From NCBI GenBank assembly GCA_034435035.1, contig DAOTXW010000023.1:1-64000 (forward strand): a stretch of DNA of 64,000 nucleotides. Direction: 5' to 3'. Shown here piece after piece: positions 9,704 through 18,233 of the stretch. This DNA is from JAHEME01 sp034435035 (GTDB lineage: Bacteria; Chloroflexota; Anaerolineae; Aggregatilineales; UBA3940). Each line of letters opens with the position of its first letter. Positions within the stretch are counted from its first letter, which is position 1. The notes beneath the pieces were generated by a model that saw only the letters and a program-made list of their open reading frames with translations, searched no databases and had not been told where the DNA came from. The translations under genes were made by a program, and so were the position numbers.

Positions 9704-9835
9704 ATGACCCGCCTCTGGATTATTCTGGTGGTTGCCTACATCTGGATGCTCTTCCTGGGCACGGCAGCGATCTCTGCCGGGCCGGATGTTGCTCCTAAGC
9801 GGCGTCAAGGCGGCTCTTTTGCCCGCCGAGAGTAA
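9704..9835 (+). CDS. Possible 43-residue single-pass membrane protein
   Basis: A short reading frame (ATG to TAA) encodes MTRLWIILVVAYIWMLFLG at its start, a convincing membrane segment, then a basic tail ending in RRQGGSFARRE. Hydrophobic segment plus basic cytoplasmic tail is typical of small bacterial membrane proteins. No good ribosome binding site is visible upstream. It fills otherwise empty sequence between tRNA-Gln and the convergent acetyltransferase gene. No homologue is recognised. Confidence 0.3.
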   Translation: MTRLWIILVVAYIWMLFLGTAAISAGPDVAPKRRQGGSFARRE

Positions 9836-9859
9836 TAAAATGCGAACGGGTTTTGCATG

Positions 9860-10768
9860 TCACAGGTTGTGCCCTGGAAGATGCAGAGTCCACACGGGCA
9901 CCTCGTGGCCTGTGGGTCGGAATCCCAGACTGGTATAGAGCCGGCGTGAGCGGATGTTATTTGCCTGGGTGTTAACTGTGATCGCGCGGATGCCTTTATG
10001 GCGAAAATGGTGGAGCGCGTGCACAACCAACAAACGTCCGATACCCTGCCCCTGAAATTCGGGCCATACCGCCAGGCGTGCCACATGGCCACCGCCTTCA
10101 TATTGACTGCTCAGCTGGTAGCCAGCCATCTTGCCGTCACGCATTGCAACGGTAGCCAGCTCAGCTTGTCGAAATGCGCTGCCCAATGTATCTGTACCAT
10201 ATCGCCAGAGAGGCCCAAAGGCGGCAACATCCAATAGTGCGATATTGGCGATGTCGGTTGGCCCCGCATTGACTATCTCCGCCGTACTCGGGGGCAGGGC
10301 AGGTAGCCTCCAGGCATCCCATCGCAGGGTAATGACAGAGGTGAGCCGGCTAAACTTCCAGCGTCTTGCCAGGTATTCCGCCCACGAGTCGAACGCCAGA
10401 AGACCGATCAGTGCAGCGCGAGCGGATGCCCCCTCTATCTGTTCAACCAGAGACTCCCATAGCAGGTCGAGTAGGTCCTCGTGACCATAGGCAGCGGCTG
10501 CAGCCCTCAGCCACAGATCGCGGGGCGCATCAGGATAGAAGGGGTTCCCGGGATCGCCCGGGACTTCACCGGTGGCAGCCAGGAATGCAGATGCCGTTGA
10601 CCCGCTCCTTGCCACCCATCCGAACAGCGCACGATGATTCAGTAGCTCATCTGCCGATAACCAGTCCAGATGTAGATGCTGGCAAGGCGCGCTTTGCAGC
10701 AGCGCAAGAACTGGTCGATCATCGGCCGCCGCAAGGGGTGCGATTTGGACTGGTTTTGTAGATCCCAT
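9860..10768 (-). CDS. GNAT-family N-acetyltransferase
   Basis: Probable acetyl-CoA-dependent acetyltransferase, about 302 residues from the ATG at 10768 (in-frame starts up to 10834 exist). The C-terminal third is a clear GNAT domain: beta-strand 4 and the pyrophosphate loop VARLAVWPEFQGQGIGRLLV, and motif B with NNIRSRRLYTSLGF. The N-terminal two thirds has the length of a second, degenerate GNAT fold (a half with LALLQSAP, a ribosomal-protein-acetyltransferase-like start), but I cannot see an intact acetyl-CoA loop there. The acceptor cannot be predicted; aminoglycoside, peptide or polyamine are all possible. The gene is divergent from the uracil-DNA glycosylase. Confidence 0.85.
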   Translation of the reverse strand: MGSTKPVQIAPLAAADDRPVLALLQSAPCQHLHLDWLSADELLNHRALFGWVARSGSTASAFLAATGEVPGDPGNPFYPDAPRDLWLRAAAAAYGHEDLLDLLWESLVEQIEGASARAALIGLLAFDSWAEYLARRWKFSRLTSVITLRWDAWRLPALPPSTAEIVNAGPTDIANIALLDVAAFGPLWRYGTDTLGSAFRQAELATVAMRDGKMAGYQLSSQYEGGGHVARLAVWPEFQGQGIGRLLVVHALHHFRHKGIRAITVNTQANNIRSRRLYTSLGFRPTGHEVPVWTLHLPGHNL

Positions 10769-10898
10769 GTGTTTGAGTGTACCGGCCAAGCCAGGGTTGG
10801 ACATCTGATCTGTCTGGCGATTGTAGCAAAGCACGATCGGGCACTATCAATGATCTTGGCTTATTGCACTACAGGACATGCGATTGCATAGAAAGTCA

Positions 10899-10904
10899 TA
10901 TAAT
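10899..10904 (+). promoter_or_regulatory. -10 element (TATAAT) upstream of uracil-DNA glycosylase
   Basis: A perfect TATAAT hexamer lies 54 bases upstream of the GTG start of the glycosylase gene. The best -35-like sequence is weak and its spacing long (AGGACA, about 20 bases), so only the -10 box is claimed. It falls in the divergent intergenic region shared with the acetyltransferase gene. Confidence 0.4.
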
Positions 10905-10957
10905 GGTATCACACGCCTTACAAATCGAGAGCGCTGTATTCCACAGGAGCAACTGCT

Positions 10958-11584
10958 GTGACCGACACCCTGGCCAGCATCGCAGGAGCCGTCAGCGGCT
11001 GCACGCGGTGCCCTCTGCATTCCACCCGTACACATGCTGTTCCCGGCGAGGGCAACCCCCACGCTGAGATCATGTTCATTGGCGAGGGACCTGGCTTTCA
11101 CGAGGATCAGTCGGGACGTCCTTTCGTGGGCGCCGCAGGAGCCTTTCTGAACGACATGCTCCAGGCGATTGGCCTGAGTCGTGAGGCTGTTTTCATCACG
11201 AATGTGGTCAAGTGCAGACCGCCCGGCAATCGGGACCCTGAACCGGTAGAAGTAGAAACGTGCACAAAAGCTTTCCTATTTCAGCAAATTGAGCTGATCG
11301 ATCCCAAAGTGATCGTAACCCTCGGACGCTTCAGTATGGCCCTGTGGTTTCCATCAGCTCGCATCTCCCAGATCCATGGCCGACCGCGGGCTGTGGGGCA
11401 TCGCCTCATTGTGCCCTTCTTTCATCCAGCAGCAGCACTTCACCAGCAGAGCCTGCGCAGCACGCTGATCGAGGACTTCAAGAAGCTGCCAGGTTTTATT
11501 GAACAGGCAGGCAAAATCGACCTGCCGGATGCTCAGCAGGATCAGGAGCCGCCTGAGGTACCGCGCCAACTCAGTCTATTCTGA
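10958..11584 (+). CDS. Family 4 uracil-DNA glycosylase (Fe-S)
   Basis: Removes uracil from DNA to start base-excision repair. The 208-residue protein fits family 4 UDGs: motif GEGPGFHEDQSGRPFVG (residues 43-58) and the C-terminal motif HPAAALHQ. Four cysteines, C15, C18, C86 and C102, match the 4Fe-4S cluster ligands of the family; C86 lies in NVVKCRPPGNR. Start is GTG with AGGAGCA eight bases upstream. The gene is followed after about 20 bases by a small membrane protein on the same strand. Family 4 enzymes are frequent in thermophiles, Actinobacteria and Chloroflexi. Confidence in function is high. Confidence 0.95.
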   Translation: MTDTLASIAGAVSGCTRCPLHSTRTHAVPGEGNPHAEIMFIGEGPGFHEDQSGRPFVGAAGAFLNDMLQAIGLSREAVFITNVVKCRPPGNRDPEPVEVETCTKAFLFQQIELIDPKVIVTLGRFSMALWFPSARISQIHGRPRAVGHRLIVPFFHPAAALHQQSLRSTLIEDFKKLPGFIEQAGKIDLPDAQQDQEPPEVPRQLSLF

Positions 11585-11603
11585 AGCCCAGGAGGAGAAC
11601 GAC

Positions 11604-11768
11604 TTGACAGAGAAGCATCAGCCCGGTGACGTGCACGCCCCGGTTGAGGATGTTGAAGTGCCTTTCAGCCTCAAGGTACTGGTGATGTTCATGTTTCTGG
11701 CACTGATCGGCCTGATTATTGGACTGATTCTGGACGCAGACAGGCTCAATCTGATGATGGCTCCCTGA
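11604..11768 (+). CDS. Small single-pass membrane protein (54 aa)
   Basis: The frame encodes an acidic 20-residue head (TEKHQPGDVHAPVEDVEV) and one strong membrane segment (VLVMFMFLALIGLIIGLIL). The TTG at 11604 is chosen because AGGAGGA lies just upstream; the same frame stays open to 11499, inside the glycosylase gene, but that part is out of frame with it and looks spurious. It follows the glycosylase by 19 bases, so it is probably co-transcribed. Its last 23 bases overlap the end of the convergent histidine kinase gene. Function unknown; it might be an assembly subunit-like peptide, but nothing supports a specific complex. Confidence 0.6.
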   Translation: MTEKHQPGDVHAPVEDVEVPFSLKVLVMFMFLALIGLIIGLILDADRLNLMMAP

Positions 11769-13170
11769 AATCAGCTTCCTCTGGCAGACCTCGCGGCAGC
11801 CATACCGTGAAAGTCGTTCCATGACCTTCTTCGCTCTCAACCCGAATGCTTCCACCGTGGGCTTCTACAATTTCCTTGCTGATGGTCAGACCTAACCCCG
11901 CCCCCTGGAGGCTGCCCCGTGCGCGAGCCTTGTCAACCTGGTAGAAGCGCTCGAATATCCGGCTGAGATCGCTGGCCGGGATCCCTTTGCCTGTGTCGCT
12001 GACCTGTACGATTACGCCTCTATCCCGGGCAATCCCCCGCACCGCTACCTGTCCCCCTGGCGGGGTATAAGTAATGGCATTGTCGATCAGGTTAGAGAAC
12101 ACCTGCAGGAGTCTGTCGTGGTCGCCCATAATGTCCGGCAATTTCTCGCACTTGGCACAAAGAGTAATCCCCTTATCATGGGCACGCAGTGCGTGGCGGT
12201 CTACCAGAGTATCTATCAGCTCCCCGATTTGAATCGGCCCCCGCTGCAGCATGGCCTGCCCGGACTCAATTCGCGCCAGCACAAGTAAATCTTCGACCAG
12301 TCTGTGCATCCGCCCGGCTTCATCGTAAATAACCTGTGCAGCTACAGATGGTTGGGGTGCCGCGCCGTCCAAGATAGCCTGTGAGTAGCCCTGGATTGAT
12401 GTCAGTGGTGTCTTGAGTTCATGGCTGACGTTTGCCAAGAAATCACGTTGTATCTGTTGAGCAGTCTGTACCTCGACAACCATGCTGTTGAAGGCACGAG
12501 CCAGATCACGCACCTCCTGAGGACCCGCTTCCGGGGCTCGAGTCTGATAATTTCCGGCCGCTACGGCACGGGCAGCCCAGGCCGCGCGCTTCAGGGGGCG
12601 AGCTACAGAGTTGCTGATCAGGGCGGCCAGAACGACTGCTGCGCAGAGTGCCAGTGTGCCGGCCTGAATCAGGGGCCGCATCAGATACTCGCCGAAGAAA
12701 CTCAGTACCGGTGCACGAGGTCGGGGAGCGGCGAAGATCACGCGATCCCGGCTGCTTTCTGAAGAGGGCCAGATGCCTGCCACGTACAGCCACAGTTGCC
12801 CCTGTTCGTCGCGGAAGATCCCGCGCTGGGTCGAGGCATCCCGATCCTGTATCATACGCAGGTTGATTGCGCGGCCAGCTGCCAGCTGGTTGCCGCTGTC
12901 AAAGGCTATCGTTGATCCATCCACGATGCGGATAACCCGGATGTCATTCACTTCCGCGATCTGTTTGAGTGCCGGGTCGGGGTTGCTTTCGTTGAGCTGC
13001 ATTAGAGGGATGCTGGCACGGGCGATATCAGCCAGACGCTGATAGGTCTGCCGCGTTGGCAGCGGGGTGTTGAGCAGCAGCAGAAGAAGAGCTGCCCCGA
13101 CGACACACAGGGTTACGGCGATGATCAGCGTATAGGAGATTAGCAGGCGCTCCCGCAGGTTGTTTAGCAC
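11746..13170 (-). CDS. Membrane sensor histidine kinase
   Basis: Two-component sensor of 474 residues. Membrane segment 1 (about 9-33), an extracytoplasmic sensor of about 130 residues, membrane segment 2 (about 173-195) and a HAMP linker precede the kinase. The H box is FLANVSHELKTPLTSIQGYS; the N box LLQVFSNLIDNAITYTPPGG; G boxes VSDTGKGIP and GAGLGLTISKEIVEAHGG. All catalytic elements are present, so it should autophosphorylate. Start is GTG. No response regulator is adjacent: the next gene upstream is a DUF1232 protein. The ligand cannot be read from the sensor sequence. Confidence 0.93.
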   Translation of the reverse strand: MLNNLRERLLISYTLIIAVTLCVVGAALLLLLLNTPLPTRQTYQRLADIARASIPLMQLNESNPDPALKQIAEVNDIRVIRIVDGSTIAFDSGNQLAAGRAINLRMIQDRDASTQRGIFRDEQGQLWLYVAGIWPSSESSRDRVIFAAPRPRAPVLSFFGEYLMRPLIQAGTLALCAAVVLAALISNSVARPLKRAAWAARAVAAGNYQTRAPEAGPQEVRDLARAFNSMVVEVQTAQQIQRDFLANVSHELKTPLTSIQGYSQAILDGAAPQPSVAAQVIYDEAGRMHRLVEDLLVLARIESGQAMLQRGPIQIGELIDTLVDRHALRAHDKGITLCAKCEKLPDIMGDHDRLLQVFSNLIDNAITYTPPGGQVAVRGIARDRGVIVQVSDTGKGIPASDLSRIFERFYQVDKARARGSLQGAGLGLTISKEIVEAHGGSIRVESEEGHGTTFTVWLPRGLPEEADFREPSSD

Positions 13171-13218
13171 AGCGTTGTCACCCGCTTGTCACAACGGCTA
13201 ACAGGCTAATCGCTCATC

Positions 13219-13635
13219 TCACTGAGCAATGTCGTGCGTCTGACTATCGATGGCGTCATCATCTGCATCTGAGAGTGGCGGTGTGTGGCGCCCTGCGCTC
13301 AGCTCGCGCAAATGCTCGCGTACCAGATCGGGTGGAGTCGCTTGAATAAACAGGTTAAGAGCCAGGAGGAGAACACCGACGTCATCCAGCGCACCGAGGG
13401 GAGCCAGCGGGCCGAGGGCAAGCGCCGGCGCCAGGTCAATCGGCGAAATCAGGTACGCGATGGCCGCAACCGGGATCAGTTTGGGCAGTATTCCGACCCG
13501 ACCATCCCAGAACAGACGCCATGTGATGGCAGCGCGCTCATACAGGGCGCGCAGAGCCCCCGGCTCTGACGAGGTAGAATGTGTTGTAATCTCACTGCTC
13601 CCGCGCAGCGGATCACTGGAACGCTCGGACGGCAT
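13219..13635 (-). CDS. DUF1232 (YkvA-like) membrane-associated protein
   Basis: A 138-residue protein with the DUF1232 core: YLISPIDLAPALALGPLAPL followed by GALDDVGVLLLALNLF, the conserved proline/aspartate pattern of YkvA proteins. The N-terminal 40 residues are polar and the C terminus is acidic (SDADDDAIDSQ). Two hydrophobic stretches suggest a membrane-inserted hairpin. The family has no established biochemical role. It lies 48 bases upstream of the sensor kinase on the same strand, so the two may be co-transcribed. Confidence 0.8.
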   Translation of the reverse strand: MPSERSSDPLRGSSEITTHSTSSEPGALRALYERAAITWRLFWDGRVGILPKLIPVAAIAYLISPIDLAPALALGPLAPLGALDDVGVLLLALNLFIQATPPDLVREHLRELSAGRHTPPLSDADDDAIDSQTHDIAQ

Positions 13636-13804
13636 CGCTTACCTCTCTTGGTTATTGCGGACAGTTGATAGCTTGAGTATAAGTACTCTGCCGAGGGGGT
13701 CAAATGACACGCAAATGTGTTTCTGCCTGATACTCCCTCAGCGCACACTGGGCTCCCCGCTTATCAGCGCGTATCGCTGCTCGGGTGGCAGGGAGAAATG
13801 AATC

Positions 13805-14710
13805 TTGCGGATAGCCTACCATCCTGATTACTACTTTCCTTTACCTTCTGGCCACCCTTTCCCGATGGGTAAGTACCCGGCTCTGGTCAGCATACTGCTT
13901 GCGGAGGGGCTGATTCGGTGGACAGATATTATTGAACCCTGCGAGGCGGAATGGGATGATCTGGCTCTGGTGCATACTCCAGAGTACTTGGGCGCTCTTC
14001 AGCAGGGCTGCCTGGATCCTCGAGCCGAACGCCGAATTGGGATTCCCATGACCCCAGCGCTCGTGCGGCGGTCGCGCCTGGCTGTGCAGGGCACTTACCT
14101 TGCTGCGGTTTGTGCGCTGGAAGACGGGGTGGCAGGCAATATTGCAGGGGGGACACACCACGCCTTTTCGGATCATGGGGAGGGCTATTGCGTTCTGAAT
14201 GATGTGGCAGTCGCTATCCGCAAACTGCAGCGGAATAATCGCATCACAAAGGCCCTGATCATTGATCTGGACGTGCATCAGGGAAATGGTACCGCCGCCA
14301 TCTTTGCAGGCGACTCCAGTGTTTATACATTCTCGATGCATGGGCAACGGAACTATCCCTGGCGCAAGGTTCCATCAACCAGAGATATTGCTCTTGCTGA
14401 CTACACGGGCGATGATGCTTACATGGAACTGCTATCCAGCCACCTGCCGACGGTGCTGCGGACAGCCAGCGCTGATATCGCCTTCTATTTGGCAGGAGTT
14501 GATCCAGCATCGGGCGATCGGTTGGGGCGGCTCTCTCTCAGCCGTGCCGGAATCAAAGCCCGCGACCGGCTGGTTTTGCAGGCGTGTCGTCAGGCCGGCC
14601 TTCCACTGGCACTGGTAATGGCGGGGGGCTATGCCAAGACCCCTCAGCTGACGGCTGACCTGCATGCCATGGTGTACCGCGCTCAGTGCGAGATTCTCTC
14701 TGGAATCTGA
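13805..14710 (+). CDS. Histone deacetylase family protein (zinc amidohydrolase)
   Basis: Zn-dependent deacetylase of the HDAC/AcuC/acetylpolyamine amidohydrolase superfamily, 301 residues. The active site is complete: tandem histidines in AGGTHHAFSDHGEGYCVLND, zinc ligands in IIDLDVHQGNGTA and in YLAGVDPASGDRLGRL, and the catalytic tyrosine region VMAGGYAK. Its compact form and the FPLPSGHPFPMGKYP start are like HDAC11/class IV-type bacterial proteins. In bacteria such enzymes act on acetylated proteins, polyamines or acetoin-related substrates; here the substrate is unknown. Start TTG with GGGAG nine bases upstream. It stands alone, divergent from the DUF1232 gene and followed by a cation antiporter. 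Confidence 0.9.
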   Translation: MRIAYHPDYYFPLPSGHPFPMGKYPALVSILLAEGLIRWTDIIEPCEAEWDDLALVHTPEYLGALQQGCLDPRAERRIGIPMTPALVRRSRLAVQGTYLAAVCALEDGVAGNIAGGTHHAFSDHGEGYCVLNDVAVAIRKLQRNNRITKALIIDLDVHQGNGTAAIFAGDSSVYTFSMHGQRNYPWRKVPSTRDIALADYTGDDAYMELLSSHLPTVLRTASADIAFYLAGVDPASGDRLGRLSLSRAGIKARDRLVLQACRQAGLPLALVMAGGYAKTPQLTADLHAMVYRAQCEILSGI

Positions 14711-14800
14711 TAACCAGCCGAGGATGCGTGCTGGCGACGATCATCCTATAATTCCTCACCAGCGAAATCTGACCGTATTTGCTGTGGGGAAGGAGCAAAG

Positions 14801-15871
14801 GTGGTCAAGAAAATATTGCTGCTTGCATTGATATTTGTCCCGGCGGCGATACTTGCCGAAGTGTTGCATGCCAGCCCGGTTCTGGTCTTCATCTTGGCTG
14901 CACTGGGGATTATTCCCCTGGCGGATCTGATCGGAGAGGGCACTGAGGAGCTGGCTTTGCATACCGGGCCCCGGATCGGCGGCCTGCTTAACGCCACGCT
15001 TGGGAATGCGGCGGAACTCATCATCACAATCTTTGCGATCAGAGAAGGACTCCTGCAGCTGGTGCTGGCCTCAATTACCGGCTCAATCATCGGCAATCTC
15101 CTACTGGTTGCCGGGGCAAGCCTGCTTATCGGCGGTATTCGCCATGGCACACAAACTTTCGACAGGAGACAGGCCGGCCTGAACGCCACGATGGTTGTTC
15201 TGGTTGTCATCGCGCTGACGATTCCATCGCTGTTCAGCCGTGCCATTGATCCCGGCCTCAATCCCAACTTGACGGCTGAACGATTATTGAGCGAAGGGGT
15301 AGCAATTGTAATGATCGCCCTGTACGGGCTAAGCGTTGTTTACTCGCTCACCAGCCAGCGCGCGGAGACTTCGCTATCCCGGGACGCCGCAGTTGTGCAC
15401 GCCGCCCGCTGGAGCGTTCGCAAGTCGCTGATAGTGCTGGTTTTATCGACCGGAGGGGTTGCGGCCTTGAGTGAGCTCCTGGTTGGTGCGGTGGAGCCAG
15501 TGGTCGAATCACTCGGCATGACGGAGTTCTTCCTGGGCATAATTATCATACCCCTGGTTGGCAACATCGCTGAACACCTCGTGGCGGTAGAGGTTGCAGC
15601 CAAGAATGATATGGAACTCAGTCTGGCGATCTCACTGGGATCTAGCCTGCAAATTGCTCTATTTGTGGCGCCTCTACTTGTATTCATAAGTCTCCTCTTT
15701 GATCATACCCTGCTGCTGGTTTTCACAAACCTGGAACTGATTGCCCTGTTTTCTGCTTCCATGGTCGCCGGCTTTATTGCTCTCGATGGGGAGTCCAACT
15801 GGCTGGAGGGTGTGATGCTGCTGGCAGTTTATCTCATGATCGCAGTGGCATTTTTCTTTTTGCCAGCATAA
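14801..15871 (+). CDS. Ca2+/H+ antiporter (CaCA superfamily, CAX type)
   Basis: Membrane exchanger of 356 residues with about eleven hydrophobic segments. The two inverted repeats carry the ion-binding motifs: LLNATLGNAAELIITIFAI in the first half and PLVGNIAEHLVAVEVAAKND in the second, with the acidic residue in each GN-AE. This pattern is diagnostic for CAX/ChaA exchangers that extrude Ca2+ (or Na+, Mn2+) using the proton gradient. Start GTG at 14801 with GGAAGGAGC upstream. It is a single-gene unit as far as can be seen. No riboswitch-like structure was recognised in the 90-base leader. Confidence 0.93.
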   Translation: MVKKILLLALIFVPAAILAEVLHASPVLVFILAALGIIPLADLIGEGTEELALHTGPRIGGLLNATLGNAAELIITIFAIREGLLQLVLASITGSIIGNLLLVAGASLLIGGIRHGTQTFDRRQAGLNATMVVLVVIALTIPSLFSRAIDPGLNPNLTAERLLSEGVAIVMIALYGLSVVYSLTSQRAETSLSRDAAVVHAARWSVRKSLIVLVLSTGGVAALSELLVGAVEPVVESLGMTEFFLGIIIIPLVGNIAEHLVAVEVAAKNDMELSLAISLGSSLQIALFVAPLLVFISLLFDHTLLLVFTNLELIALFSASMVAGFIALDGESNWLEGVMLLAVYLMIAVAFFFLPA

Positions 15872-15995
15872 GGGCGAGCGGACCTGCCCTCACTTCAGGG
15901 GCGTCTCCAACCATTTTGCATGTCGCCGGGTATGTAATTGCACACCCTGGCACGACTCATTCCTCTGCGCATGATGTCCCGGATAAGGAGCCCGC

Positions 15996-16955
15996 ATGAC
16001 GACTATTCAGACGATTGCCGAACGCCTGGTCGAGAATGTTGAACGTGTGATTATAGGCAAGCGGCGAGAGGTGATGCTCACTCTGATAGGATTACTGTGC
16101 CAGGGGCACATTCTGATCGAGGATGTGCCAGGGGTTGGCAAGACAGTGCTGGCCAAAACTCTGGCACGTTCGATCGGCTGCAATTTCAGCCGTATTCAGT
16201 TTACGCCGGATATGCTTCCCAGCGACGTGACCGGCGTCTCCGTCTTTAATCAGCAGACGCGTGAGTTTGAGTTCAGGCCCGGCCCCATCATGGCGCAGAT
16301 CGTTCTGGCAGATGAGATCAACAGGGCCACGCCAAAGACACAGGCTTCGCTGCTGGAAGCCATGGAAGAGCGGCAGATAACGGTGGATGGTACCACGTAT
16401 ATGCTCGAGCGCCCTTTCCTGGTACTGGCCACTCAGAATCCCATCGAATATGAAGGGACATTCCCGCTGCCAGAGGCGCAGCTCGACCGGTTTTTCCTCC
16501 GCATCCGGCTTGGGTATCCCACGGTGGCAGATGAAGCCGCTATCCTGGAAGCGCAGCAGTATCAGCATCCCGTGAATCAGGTGGCTCAGGTGGTGAGTGT
16601 AGACGAACTGCTGATGGCGCAGGAACAGGTGAAGTCAGTCTACGTGGATAAGCAGATTATTCGCTATATCATTGATCTGGTTTCGGCAACCAGGACGCAT
16701 GAGGATGTTTATCTCGGCGCAAGCCCGCGGGGAAGCCTGGCGCTCTTCCGGGCCGCTCAGGCTCGGGCAGCGATCTCCGGGCGCGACCATGCACTACCTG
16801 ACGATGTCAAGCAGCTTGCTGAGGTGACGCTGGCCCATCGGCTCATTGTGGGGCCGGCCGCCCGCATCAAAGACGTCAACTCAGAGGGGATAGTGGCGGA
16901 TGTCCTGAGGCGAGTGGCTGTCCCGGGTGCCGCGCTTGGCGCAACACGGGGCTAG
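15996..16955 (+). CDS. MoxR-family AAA+ ATPase
   Basis: Chaperone-like AAA+ ATPase of 319 residues. Walker A is EDVPGVGKTVLAKTLA; Walker B with the MoxR signature is LADEINRATPKTQASLLEAM; sensor 1 is VLATQNPIEYEGTFPLPEAQ and the arginine finger region follows (LDRFFLRI). The lid domain ends the protein. AAGGAG lies six bases upstream of the ATG. The next gene encodes a DUF58 protein, the standard partner: MoxR-DUF58 pairs act in maturation or membrane stress responses, sometimes with VWA proteins, which are absent here. Confidence 0.95.
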   Translation: MTTIQTIAERLVENVERVIIGKRREVMLTLIGLLCQGHILIEDVPGVGKTVLAKTLARSIGCNFSRIQFTPDMLPSDVTGVSVFNQQTREFEFRPGPIMAQIVLADEINRATPKTQASLLEAMEERQITVDGTTYMLERPFLVLATQNPIEYEGTFPLPEAQLDRFFLRIRLGYPTVADEAAILEAQQYQHPVNQVAQVVSVDELLMAQEQVKSVYVDKQIIRYIIDLVSATRTHEDVYLGASPRGSLALFRAAQARAAISGRDHALPDDVKQLAEVTLAHRLIVGPAARIKDVNSEGIVADVLRRVAVPGAALGATRG

Positions 16956-16970
16956 CGCACAGGGCCTATC

Positions 16971-18233
16971 ATGGATCGTCGACGTAACGCGATCTACCTG
17001 ATCGTTGTGCTCGCTCTGCTGGCCGGCCTGATCACCGGACGGACATTCTTCTTCAACGTAGCCTACGCCTTCATTACTCTCCTGGTGTTTTCGTTCTTCT
17101 GGGCATGGAGCGGCGCGAACTGGCTGCGATTATCCCGGCAGACCCGTGCCCGGCGTGCGCAGGTGGGCCGCTATATGGAAGAACGCTTCACCGTACGTAA
17201 CACCAGCCTGATCCCCAAACTGTGGCTGGAGGTATACGATCAATCAACGCTGCCCGGTCATCGCGCCAGCCATGTGGTCAGTAATCTTAAACCGCGCACG
17301 GGCGCTTCGTGGCTGGTCAGAACGCTGTGCATCCAGCGTGGCGAGTTCGATCTGGGGCCGCTGCGCATCGTGACCGGCGATCCCTTCGGCCTCTTCGAGA
17401 CGGAGCGCAGAATCGCAGCAACTTCCCGTCTGGTGGTCTATCCCTCTACCGTAGAGATTCCGGAGTTTACACTGCCTATTGGGCTTCTGCCGGGCGGCGA
17501 CGCGTTGCGGCGCCGTACCCACTACATCACGTCGAATGCATCCGGTGTTCGGGACTATGTCGCCGGAGACAGCTTCAACCGTATTCACTGGCGATCGACA
17601 GCCCGGAAAGATCGGCTGATTGTCAAAGAGTTTGAGCTCGATCCTCTGGCTGATGTCTGGATCATGATGGATTCGGAGCGAGCGGTACATGTCGGTGAAT
17701 TCACCCCCAGTGATAGCGATGCGGCTCGCATGCCCTGGGAATTTCAGGGTGGAGATTACAGACTGCCACCCACTACGGAGGAGTACGCCGTCACTATCGC
17801 GGCCTCTCTAGCCCGGCATTTCCTTCAACGAGATCGCTCTGTGGGGTTTGCAACCTACGGTCAGCGCAGGGAGCTCATCCAGGTAGATCGCGGTCCGCGT
17901 CAGCTGAACAAGATCCTTGAGACATTGGCCGTCGTGCGCGCACACGGCACAGTCTCCATGGAGCAGATGCTGACGCTGGAGGGCGATCAACTCCCCCGTG
18001 GCACAACCGCCGTGGTGATCACGCCATCCACACGGGATGGGTGGGTTACAGCCGCGCACCGCTTAACCCGGCGTGGGCTCCGGGTCATCGGAGTGATCGT
18101 TGACTCTGAGAGCTTTGGGGGGCGGCCAGGAGCGCGCCAGATAAGCATGCGACTTATGGCCGTCGGGATTCCTGTCTACCTGGTACAGATGGGCGACGAT
18201 CTACGGATCGCTCTCAGCCGCCCCCGGATCTGA
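16971..18233 (+). CDS. DUF58 domain membrane protein
   Basis: Partner of the MoxR ATPase, 420 residues. Two adjacent hydrophobic segments at about 8-25 and 29-48 anchor the N terminus. A beta-rich domain follows, then the DUF58 core with the family motif RIHWRSTARKDRLIVKEFE at about residues 204-222, which leads into a vWA-like fold. The MIDAS residues are not obvious in this chain. The gene starts 15 bases after the MoxR stop, so the two form an operon. Its stop codon directly abuts the stop of the convergent MFS gene. General family role: assembly or regulation of a membrane-bound complex; target unknown. Confidence 0.9.
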   Translation: MDRRRNAIYLIVVLALLAGLITGRTFFFNVAYAFITLLVFSFFWAWSGANWLRLSRQTRARRAQVGRYMEERFTVRNTSLIPKLWLEVYDQSTLPGHRASHVVSNLKPRTGASWLVRTLCIQRGEFDLGPLRIVTGDPFGLFETERRIAATSRLVVYPSTVEIPEFTLPIGLLPGGDALRRRTHYITSNASGVRDYVAGDSFNRIHWRSTARKDRLIVKEFELDPLADVWIMMDSERAVHVGEFTPSDSDAARMPWEFQGGDYRLPPTTEEYAVTIAASLARHFLQRDRSVGFATYGQRRELIQVDRGPRQLNKILETLAVVRAHGTVSMEQMLTLEGDQLPRGTTAVVITPSTRDGWVTAAHRLTRRGLRVIGVIVDSESFGGRPGARQISMRLMAVGIPVYLVQMGDDLRIALSRPRI

